19,924 bases of DNA from SZUA-287 sp036397975 (GCA_036397975.1 DASWHW010000206.1:1-19924), one strand, 5' to 3'. Counted from the stretch's first letter, positions 7,137 through 15,302 are shown. Program-made: numbers and translations. Notes: a model not told the origin generated them from the sequence alone.

Positions 7137-8282
7137 TTACCCCTTGACGGCCTTTTGAAGAGCCTTCACGAGGTCAAGTTTCTCCCAGGTGAAACCCTTC
7201 TCTTCACGGCCAAAGTGACCGTAAGAAGCGGTGTCGCGATAAATCGGCCTAAGAAGATCAAGACGTTTTCGAATGCCGCGTGGGGTCATATCTATTTCTT
7301 TTATGATTAGTTTGTCAAGTTCAGCGTCAGGTATTCTCCCGGTGCCAAACGTATTGACGTGAACGGAGACTGGTTCTGCAACACCGATGGCATACGCCAC
7401 CTGCAGCAAACATTCATCGGCCAGCCCCGCGACAACGACATTTTTTGCAATGTGGCGGGTTGCATAGGCTGCACTGCGGTCAACCTTGGATGGATCTTTT
7501 CCGGAAAACGCGCCCCCACCATGCGGTGCTCTTCCACCGTAGGTATCCACGATGATTTTTCGTCCAGTGAGTCCGGTATCACCGTGAGGTCCACCGATTT
7601 CGAACTTCCCGGTGGGGTTGACGTGCATGATCATCTTTTTATCGCGCAGTTGCCCCGGTATCACTTTCTCAATGACATGTTCAAGAACATCGTTTTTGAT
7701 TTTCTTCTGGGAGACCCCCGGATCGTGCTGCGTAGAAATTACGACCGTGTGAACCCGTACCGGTTTTCGGCCATTGTATTCAACGGTCACCTGCGACTTT
7801 GAGTCGGGCCGAAGGTAGGGCATTAGTTTCGGTTGGTTCTTCCGGATATCCGCAAGACGCTTCACAAGTTTATGGGCGAACACGATGGGCATCGGCATAC
7901 ATTCCGGGGTTTCATTCGATGCGTACCCAAACATCATTCCCTGGTCGCCCGCTCCGCCGGTATCGACTCCCTGGGCGATATCAGGTGATTGCGAGTGAAT
8001 ACTAGAGATAACCGAACAGGAGTCGGCATCAAAGCGATAATCTGCTTTTGTATAGCCAATATCGCGGATTACCTGCCGAACAATATCCTGTACTTCGATA
8101 TATGCGGACGTGGTAATTTCGCCTCCGACAAAGGCAAGTCCAGTGGTAACGAAACTCTCGCACGCAACTCGCGCATTTTTGTCCTGAGCGAGAATGGCAT
8201 CGAGGACAGCATCGGAAATTTGGTCGCAGACTTTATCCGGATGACCTTCGGACACTGACTCCGATGTAAATAGGTACGACAT
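7137..8282 (-). CDS. metK: S-adenosylmethionine synthetase (methionine adenosyltransferase)
   Basis: This 381-residue enzyme forms S-adenosylmethionine from methionine and ATP. Signatures are present in order: SEGHPDKVCDQISDAVLDAI (11-30; H14 in the ATP site), GGAGDQGMMFGYA, the GPHGDTGLTGRKIIVDTYGG segment, and the glycine-rich GGGAFSGKDPSKVDRSAAY P-loop-like signature. Its length is normal for the family. Upstream by 43 bp is a nucleotidyltransferase gene and downstream by 56 bp is ahcY, all on the minus strand. I looked for a SAM riboswitch ahead of the gene. The 43-bp gap is too short for one, and none is evident ahead of the operon. Confidence 0.97.
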   Translation of the reverse strand: MSYLFTSESVSEGHPDKVCDQISDAVLDAILAQDKNARVACESFVTTGLAFVGGEITTSAYIEVQDIVRQVIRDIGYTKADYRFDADSCSVISSIHSQSPDIAQGVDTGGAGDQGMMFGYASNETPECMPMPIVFAHKLVKRLADIRKNQPKLMPYLRPDSKSQVTVEYNGRKPVRVHTVVISTQHDPGVSQKKIKNDVLEHVIEKVIPGQLRDKKMIMHVNPTGKFEIGGPHGDTGLTGRKIIVDTYGGRAPHGGGAFSGKDPSKVDRSAAYATRHIAKNVVVAGLADECLLQVAYAIGVAEPVSVHVNTFGTGRIPDAELDKLIIKEIDMTPRGIRKRLDLLRPIYRDTASYGHFGREEKGFTWEKLDLVKALQKAVKG

Positions 8283-8325
8283 GGAACAACCCTTTCTTCT
8301 GAATGATCTTGGGGAGACCGTGATT

Positions 8326-9303
8326 CTAGTAAAAATTTATTTCTGAAGACCCACCGACATTGACCCGCTTGTAAGAGCCGTGAACACTTGACGATGGGCC
8401 TATGATGGATTCATCAAGGAGAGACTTCTGCACCTTGGCATCTTGACCAATGATCGAATTCCGCACAATGGATTCTGAAATCTTCGCATTGTCGCCAACC
8501 GTTGTAAAAGGTCCGATAATACAATTTGAAAGAATTGCACTCGAGGAAATAAAAACCGGCTCGTTGATAATCACCCCTTCTACCGCCCGCCAGGTTGACT
8601 TTTTCTCCAACAAAGCGCGATTGGTAGAGAGCAAGGTCTCAGGTTTTCCACAATCGAACCATCCTTCGACATTGAACGTCGTCATTTTCTCTCCCCGCTC
8701 AATCATCATTTGCAATGCATCGGTCAACTGGTATTCGTTCTTTGTTCGAATATTCTTGTCGACAAGATCGTTCAGACATGAAACCAGCAACGGCGTATTT
8801 ACGAGGAAATATAACCCGACCACGGCAAGGCGACTCGTCGGATGCTCCGGCTTTTCAATCAGCCGGGAGATGTATCCATGAGATATCTCTGCGACGCCAA
8901 ATCTTCTCGGGTCTTCAACGGTTTTTACTCCGAGGGAGGAAACTCCACCCCTCAACACCGGGGAAAGGTCAACATCAAAAATGGTGTCTCCCAGGATAAT
9001 GAGAACAGGCTCTGCTCCCATCGTCATTCGTGCAATATAGATTGCATGGCCGAGACCGAGCATTTCCCGTTGTTCTATGTAGTCGACGCTGAGGTCCGGA
9101 TACGCCCCCGAGACATACTCTTTGATCTTCTCACCCATATGCCCAACAATAATCGTCGCGGACGAGATGCCGTCTACCAAGATCTTGTCAAGGATGTGAC
9201 CGAGAATCGGCTTCCCGGCAACATTCAATAGTACTTTTGGAAGTTCAAAGGTGTGCGGTCGGAGCCTGCTTCCAACTCCAGCGACGGGAATAATTGCACG
9301 CAT
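8326..9303 (-). CDS. Sugar-1-phosphate nucleotidyltransferase with left-handed beta-helix tail
   Basis: This 325-residue protein begins MRAIIPVAGVGSRLRPHTFE, the nucleotide-binding GxGxRLxPxT motif, followed by the PK of ELPKVLLNVAGKP. LILGDTIFD carries the metal-binding Asp, and IEKPEHP and WFDCGKPET complete the catalytic domain (residues 1 to about 235). The C-terminus (about 245-325) shows irregular hexapeptide repeats (VFISSSAILSNCIIGPFTTVG and onward), a left-handed beta-helix. It resembles long glucose-1-phosphate thymidylyltransferases and GlmU/MPG1-like enzymes. The exact sugar and nucleotide cannot be assigned. It heads the minus-strand unit with metK and ahcY. No clear Shine-Dalgarno sequence precedes the ATG. 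Confidence 0.88.
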   Translation of the reverse strand: MRAIIPVAGVGSRLRPHTFELPKVLLNVAGKPILGHILDKILVDGISSATIIVGHMGEKIKEYVSGAYPDLSVDYIEQREMLGLGHAIYIARMTMGAEPVLIILGDTIFDVDLSPVLRGGVSSLGVKTVEDPRRFGVAEISHGYISRLIEKPEHPTSRLAVVGLYFLVNTPLLVSCLNDLVDKNIRTKNEYQLTDALQMMIERGEKMTTFNVEGWFDCGKPETLLSTNRALLEKKSTWRAVEGVIINEPVFISSSAILSNCIIGPFTTVGDNAKISESIVRNSIIGQDAKVQKSLLDESIIGPSSSVHGSYKRVNVGGSSEINFY

Positions 9304-9386
9304 GTGGTGTTGTTACATTGCAGAAAAAAACGTCGGTTGATCTGGAGATTTGCAAAAAATGCGTGTTAAGTTACACAAGAAACTCT

Positions 9387-9453
9387 AGAGATGCAAGAAA
9401 GGATGGATTGCAGAGAGGGCAAAGAGATGCAAGTCACACGCAAGAGGATGGAT
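9387..9453 (+). repeat. Imperfect direct duplication ahead of the IPP isomerase gene, within a 26-codon ORF
   Basis: AGAGATGCAAG occurs at 9387-9397 and 9423-9433 (36 bp apart). AGGATGGAT occurs at 9400-9408 and 9445-9453 (45 bp apart). The two copies therefore differ by a 9-bp insertion in the second. Both keep the same reading frame: a 26-codon ORF from the ATG at 9391 to the TGA at 9469-9471, with MQERMD repeated as MQVTRKRMD. It could be a leader peptide for the downstream gene, but its ribosome binding site is poor, so I report it as a repeat and not as a CDS. Confidence 0.5.
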
Positions 9454-9521
9454 GAGTATGCCTCCCGATGAATTGATTCTCTCGCGTGAAATCCATATTA
9501 TCATTGCAAAAATCGTCCTTC

Positions 9522-10592
9522 ATGCCCAAGAAGTCCTCATCGCGGAAAATCTCGCGCCGCGATTCCTCGCACGTCACTACATCACGCAAACGACAGCACG
9601 TTGAATTGACTCTTTCGGAAGATGTTCGTTTCAGGGCGAAGCGTAGCGGCCTTGATCGGTTTGATTTTGTCCACAATGCTCTACCGGAGTTGGATCTTGC
9701 CGCGGTGGACACAACGACTGAGTTTCTCGGACGCCACTTGCGCCTCCCGATCATGATCTCTTGTATGACCGGGGGTTATAAAGACGCCCTCAAGATCAAC
9801 AGGGATTTAGCGGAGGTTTGTGAAGAGGAAATGATTGCGATGGGGGTGGGAAGTCAAAGGCAGGCGCTTGAGAATAGTGCCTTTCACGAAACATTCAGGG
9901 TGGTGAGAGAAGTAGCGCCGAGCATTCCCATCATCGGCAATATTGGAGCAGCGGAGGTCGCCAGAATGCTGGATGTCGCGCCCTTGAAACGACTCGCAGA
10001 GATGATTCGTGCTGATGCCTTTGCAGTGCACTTAAACCCTCTGCAAGAGTTTTTACAGCCCGAGGGGAGCCCTAACTTTCGTGGTGTTTTGGCAGGAATC
10101 CAACGCCTTGTGAACAATCTTGGTATTCCCATAATAGTAAAGGAAATCGGAGCAGGTATTTCTGGTACGGTTGCAAAAAGATTACTCGATGTCGGTGTGA
10201 GGATCATTGATGTGGCTGGGGCTGGCGGGACGAGCTGGGCAGGTGTTGAATCATTACGTCGCAAGGAGGAGCACCCATCACTTTTTTGGGACTGGGGGAT
10301 TCCGACAGCCCACTCTCTGCAACAAGTTGCGAAACTCAGGGAGGCTGAAGCGGGACTGACGCTTATTGGTTCCGGTGGAATTACGAACGGAATGGAGGCT
10401 GCAAAATGCATTGCCCTAGGTGCTGATCTTGTAGCCTCTGCACGCCCCCTCCTTGTGACACTCGTCCAAAAGAAAAAGAAAGGGCTGCGTGATCTTATTC
10501 GTGAATGGGAAGAAACCATTCGTGGCGTGATGTTCTTAACTGGAAGCCGGAATATTGCCGATCTTCAGAATGCCCGCCTTGTGGAGTGTTGA
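9522..10592 (+). CDS. fni: Isopentenyl-diphosphate delta-isomerase, type 2 (FMN-dependent)
   Basis: This enzyme interconverts IPP and DMAPP, the two building blocks of isoprenoids, using reduced FMN and Mg2+. The sequence has RKRQHVELTL near the N-terminus, MISCMTGGY, IAMGVGSQR, HLNPLQEFLQPEG (substrate and metal binding, with the conserved Gln and Glu), VKEIGAGIS, GGTSW and GSGGITNGMEAAK with the phosphate-binding glycines. I take the ATG at 9522, giving 356 residues. A GTG at 9486 would add 12 residues, and neither has a good Shine-Dalgarno sequence. Residues before RKRQH are Ser/Lys-rich and longer than usual, so the true start is uncertain. The prenyl synthase gene starts 6 bp downstream. 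Confidence 0.94.
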   Translation: MPKKSSSRKISRRDSSHVTTSRKRQHVELTLSEDVRFRAKRSGLDRFDFVHNALPELDLAAVDTTTEFLGRHLRLPIMISCMTGGYKDALKINRDLAEVCEEEMIAMGVGSQRQALENSAFHETFRVVREVAPSIPIIGNIGAAEVARMLDVAPLKRLAEMIRADAFAVHLNPLQEFLQPEGSPNFRGVLAGIQRLVNNLGIPIIVKEIGAGISGTVAKRLLDVGVRIIDVAGAGGTSWAGVESLRRKEEHPSLFWDWGIPTAHSLQQVAKLREAEAGLTLIGSGGITNGMEAAKCIALGADLVASARPLLVTLVQKKKKGLRDLIREWEETIRGVMFLTGSRNIADLQNARLVEC

Positions 10593-10598
10593 CGTTCG

Positions 10599-11588
10599 AT
10601 GAATGAAAGGGAATTTCGCCGATATACAGCCGCACTCCGGTCTCTGCTGAACAAACGAATAGCCACCCTCTTTCGAAGCAAGAATCCCAGGGAACTTCAC
10701 AAAGCCGGTCGTTATGTCCTCGCATCGGGAGGAAAGCGAATCAGGTCAATCCTTCTCCTCCTTGCAGCAGAATCAGTCCGTGGTCGTGTGGGTGATGCTC
10801 TCGATGCGGGAGTTGCCGTTGAATTGATGCATAACTTCACGTTGATTCATGATGATGTCATGGATCATGCGAAAACCCGTCGGGGGAGACCAACAGTCCA
10901 TGTGCGATGGGATCTCAACCAGGCCATACTTGTCGGCGATGTAATGGTAGGGTTTGCCTATGACATTCTCTTACGCGCTCCCCGGGAAAACGCTCAACAG
11001 ATATCCAGATTGTTTACGAAGGGTCTCATCAACGTCTGTGAAGGCCAGGCCCTCGATCTCACACTTGGATCTGCCCGACATGCAACCGTAAAAGACTACG
11101 TTGAGATGATCGACAAGAAAACGGGTTCTCTCATCGTCCTGTCTTCCGAACTTGGAGGAGTGGTGGGGGGCGGAACAGCAAAACAGGTTCGAGCTCTGCG
11201 TGAATACGGAAGATATCTCGGCAGGGCATTTCAGCTCCAGGATGATCTTCTTGACGTTGTTGCCGATGAAAAGAGACTGGGGAAGGCCATTGGCGGAGAT
11301 ATCATGGAAGGGAAGAGAACATTCCTCTATATTACAACCATGGAGAGGGCGTCGAACCGTGATCGCAGGTTCCTCACCAAAGCATTCAACCACCAATCGG
11401 TGCAAGGCCGTGCTCTTGTCCACAAGGTTCAATCTCTCTATCATAAGTATGAATCAATCGAGAAGACGCGCGCAATGATAGAACAGTACACGGCGAAAGC
11501 TCTGGTGAAATTACACGATCTTCCCCCCTCGCGGTCACGTGACATGCTTCACCACCTGGCGCGCGTCCTTGCCAGCAGGCACGCGTGA
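10599..11588 (+). CDS. Polyprenyl (geranylgeranyl/farnesyl-type) diphosphate synthase
   Basis: This 329-residue trans-prenyl synthase condenses IPP onto allylic diphosphates. It has GGKRIR (44-49), the first Asp-rich motif DDVMD (D85, D86, D89) followed by RRGRPTVH, KTGSL (174-178), and the second Asp-rich motif DDLLD (D215, D216, D219). The first motif is the plain DDxxD without the two-residue insertion of classical bacterial FPP synthases. The fifth residue before it is aromatic (F80), which in this family usually limits the product to short chains (C15-C20) rather than C40 or longer. It overlaps no gene but follows the IPP isomerase by 6 bp, so precursor isomerisation and chain elongation are probably co-expressed. 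Confidence 0.93.
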   Translation: MNEREFRRYTAALRSLLNKRIATLFRSKNPRELHKAGRYVLASGGKRIRSILLLLAAESVRGRVGDALDAGVAVELMHNFTLIHDDVMDHAKTRRGRPTVHVRWDLNQAILVGDVMVGFAYDILLRAPRENAQQISRLFTKGLINVCEGQALDLTLGSARHATVKDYVEMIDKKTGSLIVLSSELGGVVGGGTAKQVRALREYGRYLGRAFQLQDDLLDVVADEKRLGKAIGGDIMEGKRTFLYITTMERASNRDRRFLTKAFNHQSVQGRALVHKVQSLYHKYESIEKTRAMIEQYTAKALVKLHDLPPSRSRDMLHHLARVLASRHA

Positions 11589-11617
11589 TAAGAGACCACT
11601 ATCGATGCAGGGATTGA

Positions 11618-11884
11618 GTGATCGAACGTGAGGTAAGGATCAAGAATAAAGCAGGTCTTCATACAAGACCGGCCGCCTCTATCGTGAAAACTGCTGCGCG
11701 GTTCAAGAGCGAGTTCATGATCAATAAAGACGGATTCGAGATCAATGGTAAGAGCATCATCGGGGTCATGACGCTGGCAGCGGAACAGGGATCAACGCTA
11801 CTGCTCCGATTCGACGGCCCGGATGAAGAGGAAGCAGCGGTGGCGGTGGAGGCTCTTTTTGACAGAGGGTTTGACGAGGAATAA
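11618..11884 (+). CDS. ptsH: Phosphocarrier protein HPr
   Basis: This 88-residue HPr carries phosphate from enzyme I to downstream acceptors. The phosphorylation site is H15 in KAGLHTRPAA. The regulatory S46 sits in NGKSIIGVMTLAA, close to the KSIMGVM motif phosphorylated by HPr kinase/phosphorylase, so both PTS phosphotransfer and HprK control are plausible. The start is a GTG at 11618 with AGGGA just upstream. The C-terminus is acidic. It lies 29 bp after the prenyl synthase gene and 1 bp before the enzyme I start, giving the usual ptsHI pair. No enzyme II components are visible in the window. Confidence 0.95.
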   Translation: MIEREVRIKNKAGLHTRPAASIVKTAARFKSEFMINKDGFEINGKSIIGVMTLAAEQGSTLLLRFDGPDEEEAAVAVEALFDRGFDEE

Positions 11885-11885
11885 G

Positions 11886-13649
11886 GTGCATACCGCGGAC
11901 AACACAAAAAACGAACTTACCATAAAAGGAATTGGCGCAGCGCCCGGCATTGCCATCGGCCCGGCGTATGTGTACAGCAAGCATGTTCCCAGGGTGGAAG
12001 AAAAATCGATTTCTCGAAAAGAAATAGAGGGAGAAATCGAGCGGCTCCGAGCAGCGAATACTCGTTCGGAAAAAGAGCTGCAGAAAATTCATTCGTTTGC
12101 CGAGCAGAAGCTCGGTTCTCAGAATGCGAAGATATTTGAAGCACAGATCATGATTTTGAATGATTCTATTTTGATGTCGACCATCGAGAAGCGCATCAAA
12201 GGGGAGAGGAAAAATGCGGAATCAGTGGTCTTCGACGAAATCAGCAAATACAAGCGATTGATGCTCGCTGCTCGGGACGAGTATATGCATGAGCGGGCAC
12301 ATGACGTGGAAGATGTGATGAACAGAATCATCCGCAATATTCAGGACCAACGACTCTTCTCAAGGCTTGAAGGTGAAGCGATTATAATCACGGAAGCACT
12401 TGCACCGGCTGACGCGGTCATCTTCAGCAGAAACAGAATTCTTGGCTACGCGACTGACCTTGGCGGAATCACCTCACACGCCGCTCTCCTGTCGCGATCT
12501 CTCAAAATCCCCGCTGCGGTAGGCTTGCGTAAGGCAACCGCGAGCATACAGTCGGGTGACTTTGTAGCGTTGGATGGATACGCGGGAACAATCACGATCC
12601 ATCCCTCCGAGGAAACAATCACGTCACTGCAAAGTAAAGCAAAGCGGTTTGCCGAGTTCGAGCAACAGCTGGCAACCATTGCGAAGCTTCCCGCGGTGAC
12701 AAAAGATAATAGAACCGTTGAACTTTCTTCCAATGTTGAGTTTTTGGAAGGGGTCGAGTTTTCGCTCCTGCAGGGTTCGGCCGGTGTTGGATTGTATCGA
12801 ACTGAATCGCAGGTTCTTGGGCGGGATCAGTATCCTTCCGAGGAAGAACAATTCAAGGAATATGAACAGGCCGCGGAGAAAGTGTTTCCCCATTCAGTGA
12901 TCTTCCGGACGTTCGATATAGGTGGAGACAAGCTCGCTCCGGAATTCTATCATGAAGAGAATCCATTTCTCGGATGGAGAGGAATCCGCGTGTGCCTCGA
13001 CAGGCCGGAGATGTTTCTGACGCAACTGCGGGCACTTCTGCGAGCGAGCACGAGAAAGAACGTTCGGATCATGTTCCCCATGGTCTCAACGGTGCAGGAG
13101 GTACGGCTTGCAAAGGATTTTGTCAATCGGGCAAAAGAAGAGCTTCGATCACGCCATTGCGCATTCGATGCAAACCTGAAGATCGGCGTGATGATTGAAG
13201 TTCCCTCTGCTGCAATGCTCGCCGCCGACATCGCGCGCGAGGTCGACTTTCTCAGCATCGGAACGAATGACCTCATTCAATATCTTCTTGCGGTCGACAG
13301 GGACAACAGCGCTGTTGCACCACTCTACCAGCAATTTCATCCCGCAGTTCTCCGGACTATCAAGATGGTCATCGATGCGGGGCACAGCAAGGATACGTGG
13401 GTTGGCATGTGTGGGGAGATGGCTGGGGATCCGCTGGCCACGATTCTCCTCCTTGGACTTGGTATTGACGAGCTGAGCGTTGTTCCCACCGTTCTTCCCG
13501 AGATCAAAAAGATCATTCGTTCAGTTTCACACGAACAAGCAAAAGAAGTTTCACAATTCGTTCTTACCTTATCGACGGAACTCGAAATCAAGGAATACTT
13601 GTACGCAACCATGGCTAAAGTACTTCCTGAAATACCACTGGAAATATAG
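11886..13649 (+). CDS. ptsI: Phosphoenolpyruvate-protein phosphotransferase (PTS enzyme I)
   Basis: Enzyme I takes phosphate from PEP and passes it to HPr. I start at the GTG at 11886, with GAGGAA ahead of it and 1 bp after the ptsH stop. An ATG at 11823 would overlap ptsH by 62 bp and add a non-homologous N-terminus. From this start the protein has 587 residues, near the family norm. IKGIGAAPGIAIGPAYVY opens the N-terminal domain. The phospho-histidine is H198 in GGITSHAALLSRS. RTFDIGGDK, the MFPMVST segment, EVPSAA, IGTNDL and the catalytic Cys C509 in GMCGEMAGDP mark the PEP-binding barrel. All catalytic residues seen are intact. Confidence 0.96.
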   Translation: MHTADNTKNELTIKGIGAAPGIAIGPAYVYSKHVPRVEEKSISRKEIEGEIERLRAANTRSEKELQKIHSFAEQKLGSQNAKIFEAQIMILNDSILMSTIEKRIKGERKNAESVVFDEISKYKRLMLAARDEYMHERAHDVEDVMNRIIRNIQDQRLFSRLEGEAIIITEALAPADAVIFSRNRILGYATDLGGITSHAALLSRSLKIPAAVGLRKATASIQSGDFVALDGYAGTITIHPSEETITSLQSKAKRFAEFEQQLATIAKLPAVTKDNRTVELSSNVEFLEGVEFSLLQGSAGVGLYRTESQVLGRDQYPSEEEQFKEYEQAAEKVFPHSVIFRTFDIGGDKLAPEFYHEENPFLGWRGIRVCLDRPEMFLTQLRALLRASTRKNVRIMFPMVSTVQEVRLAKDFVNRAKEELRSRHCAFDANLKIGVMIEVPSAAMLAADIAREVDFLSIGTNDLIQYLLAVDRDNSAVAPLYQQFHPAVLRTIKMVIDAGHSKDTWVGMCGEMAGDPLATILLLGLGIDELSVVPTVLPEIKKIIRSVSHEQAKEVSQFVLTLSTELEIKEYLYATMAKVLPEIPLEI

Positions 13650-13675
13650 CCGCTCGTACGAACAACAGGATACAC

Positions 13676-14725
13676 ATGAACACAGAAGACATTCGGAGAG
13701 TTGACCCATCGGGTATGTATGCTCTCATCAGAGATTTTCCACAGCAGGTGGAGGAGGCGATCGACATCGGCCTTTCGGCACGAGTACCACGTTTGCACAA
13801 AGGGATCGATAACATTGTCTTGTGTGGCCTCGGAGGTTCTGCGATTGGGGGAGACCTGCTCAAGAGTTTCCTCGCGGATGAACTCAGTGTCCCCTTTGTA
13901 GTCAACCGGCACTACACACTCCCGGCATTCGTCGGACAGCGCACCCTTGTTTTGGTGTCAAGCTATTCCGGGAACACAGAGGAAACTGTTGCCGCGCATC
14001 GACAAGCGGTAAAGCGAAAGGCAAAGGTCATTTGCATCTCATCAAATGGCATGACGGCGAAACTGGCAAAGAAACACAAAGAACCCCTGATTACGATTCC
14101 CGGGGGCCTTCCCCCGCGAGCAGCCTTAGGGTACTCGTTCTTTCCCCTGCTGATGGCATTGACCAAGATGGGCTTTATCAAGAGCAAGCGCAATCAGATA
14201 CGGGAGACCGTCGCATTGTTGCAAAAGAAATCCGTTGAGTATGCGGCCTTCGACTCTGCGGAGAACAGGGCGCTCCAGTTGGCGCACCAGATTCGGGCGA
14301 GAGTCGGCGTTATATATTCTTCCACTGAACGGCTGGACGCGGTCAACACTCGTTGGCGGGGCCAGGTCGCAGAGAACGGCAAGTCACTTCTCTGGGGACA
14401 CGTCCTTCCGGAGATGAATCACAACGAACTGGTGGGATGGAAGGTATTAAAAGAACAAATGCGAGAGATGCAGGTTTTCATTCTAAGAGACAAAGGTGAT
14501 CACCGAAGGATAAAGATGCGGATGGACATCACCAAGTCTATTCTGTCCAGCCATACGTCTCGTATTACCGAGGTATGGAGCGAGGGGACTTCACTTCTTG
14601 CCCGGATGTTTTCCCTTGTCTATTTAGGCGATTGGGTGAGCTACTATACCGCGATTCTCCACGGAGAAGACCCGATGCCAGTAGCCGTGATTGATCAACT
14701 AAAGAATGAATTGAGCGACGCATGA
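13676..14725 (+). CDS. Bifunctional phosphoglucose/phosphomannose isomerase
   Basis: This 349-residue two-SIS-domain protein interconverts glucose-6-phosphate, mannose-6-phosphate and fructose-6-phosphate. Phosphate-binding GLGGSAIGGDL (51-61) and SSYSGNTEET (95-104) form the first SIS site. PPRAALGY (146-153) contains the conserved Arg, and EMNHNELVGW (246-255) holds the catalytic His/Glu cluster seen in archaeal and crenarchaeal-type PGI/PMI enzymes. Its size is typical of this small family and far shorter than classical Pgi. CAGGA precedes the ATG. It lies 26 bp after ptsI, connecting sugar-phosphate metabolism with the PTS genes, and its stop overlaps the start of a 31-codon ORF as ATGA. 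Confidence 0.93.
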   Translation: MNTEDIRRVDPSGMYALIRDFPQQVEEAIDIGLSARVPRLHKGIDNIVLCGLGGSAIGGDLLKSFLADELSVPFVVNRHYTLPAFVGQRTLVLVSSYSGNTEETVAAHRQAVKRKAKVICISSNGMTAKLAKKHKEPLITIPGGLPPRAALGYSFFPLLMALTKMGFIKSKRNQIRETVALLQKKSVEYAAFDSAENRALQLAHQIRARVGVIYSSTERLDAVNTRWRGQVAENGKSLLWGHVLPEMNHNELVGWKVLKEQMREMQVFILRDKGDHRRIKMRMDITKSILSSHTSRITEVWSEGTSLLARMFSLVYLGDWVSYYTAILHGEDPMPVAVIDQLKNELSDA

Positions 14726-14817
14726 AGAAAGAACACAGAATAGCAATTGTGGTCGGAGTTCTCCTCTTGATCGCGCTATATATCGTTACTATTGTTCGCG
14801 ACGGGACCGCGTGGTGA
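14722..14817 (+). CDS. 31-residue single-pass membrane peptide, unknown function
   Basis: A 31-codon ORF starts with an ATG overlapping the PGI/PMI stop (ATGA) and ends with a TGA overlapping the next gene's GTG (GTGA). The product is Lys/Arg/His-rich at residues 2-6, has an unbroken hydrophobic stretch at residues 7-25 (IAIVVGVLLLIALYIVTIV), and ends with a short polar tail, RDGTAW. This is one transmembrane helix, probably with the N-terminus in the cytoplasm. It has no recognised domain. Perfect four-base overlaps at both ends and a strongly membrane-like composition argue for a real, translationally coupled gene, though its start lacks a strong Shine-Dalgarno sequence of its own. Confidence 0.6.
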   Translation: MKKEHRIAIVVGVLLLIALYIVTIVRDGTAW

Positions 14818-15251
14818 CGATCAGTCAACAAACAAAAGACCTCATCGATACCCTCACCTCCTTTTCCAATAACACACTCACCTGCGCGAACGATCTCGCC
14901 ATTGTGATGGAGATGTCCCTTCAACGGAAGGCTGAACCAGAGCTAGCCGACCTGAGCTTCCTTGCAAAATTTCTACATCGGACCTACGGGATAATGACCC
15001 GCATCGGCAAGGACGGTGAAGGGTACGGTCGCCTCGCAGAAGAGTTCGGCGAGAACCTCCAGAAGGTTGTCGATCTCCTTCACAAGCTTCTCTCTTCTGC
15101 CCCGCCCGATATCAGGCACCGGTTTGAAAGCGAGTACCTTGCGATGACGCCGCAATCCCTCAGCAGAGTGCTGGCACTCATGTATGATCTCTCCTGGTAT
15201 AAGAACTGGCTCATTGATACCGGGAATCGTGGCGGCCCTCCTGTTTCTTGA
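14814..15251 (+). CDS. Hypothetical helical protein (145 aa)
   Basis: I do not recognise this protein. It is soluble and appears almost entirely alpha-helical, with amphipathic stretches (for example LADLSFLAKFLHRTYGIMTR and LQKVVDLLHKLLSSAP) and no signal peptide or transmembrane segment. It contains one Cys and no catalytic-looking motif. Two GTG codons stand side by side at 14811 and 14814. I prefer 14814 because it overlaps the stop of the 31-codon membrane peptide as GTGA, the coupling style used repeatedly in this window. The coupling suggests it may work with that peptide at the membrane, but this is inference. The membrane protein gene downstream starts after 51 bp. Confidence 0.75.
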   Translation: MTISQQTKDLIDTLTSFSNNTLTCANDLAIVMEMSLQRKAEPELADLSFLAKFLHRTYGIMTRIGKDGEGYGRLAEEFGENLQKVVDLLHKLLSSAPPDIRHRFESEYLAMTPQSLSRVLALMYDLSWYKNWLIDTGNRGGPPVS

Positions 15252-15302
15252 TAACCCTGTAAAAAAAGCCTACATTGTCAGCAAAAGTAACCATGCTGAT
15301 CC

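Noticed and set aside
9304..9485. SAM riboswitch ahead of the metK operon
   Set aside because: I looked on the minus strand for the helix pattern of SAM riboswitches and saw none; only a direct duplication and AT-rich sequence are present.
9884..10519. 211-codon minus-strand ORF inside the IPP isomerase gene
   Set aside because: Antisense to a gene with intact family motifs; Ser/Pro/Ala-rich shadow sequence without a domain.
11823..11885. Upstream ATG extension of enzyme I overlapping ptsH
   Set aside because: It would add 21 residues (MKRKQRWRWR onward) unlike any enzyme I N-terminus, while the GTG at 11886 has a well-placed GAGGAA and follows ptsH by 1 bp.
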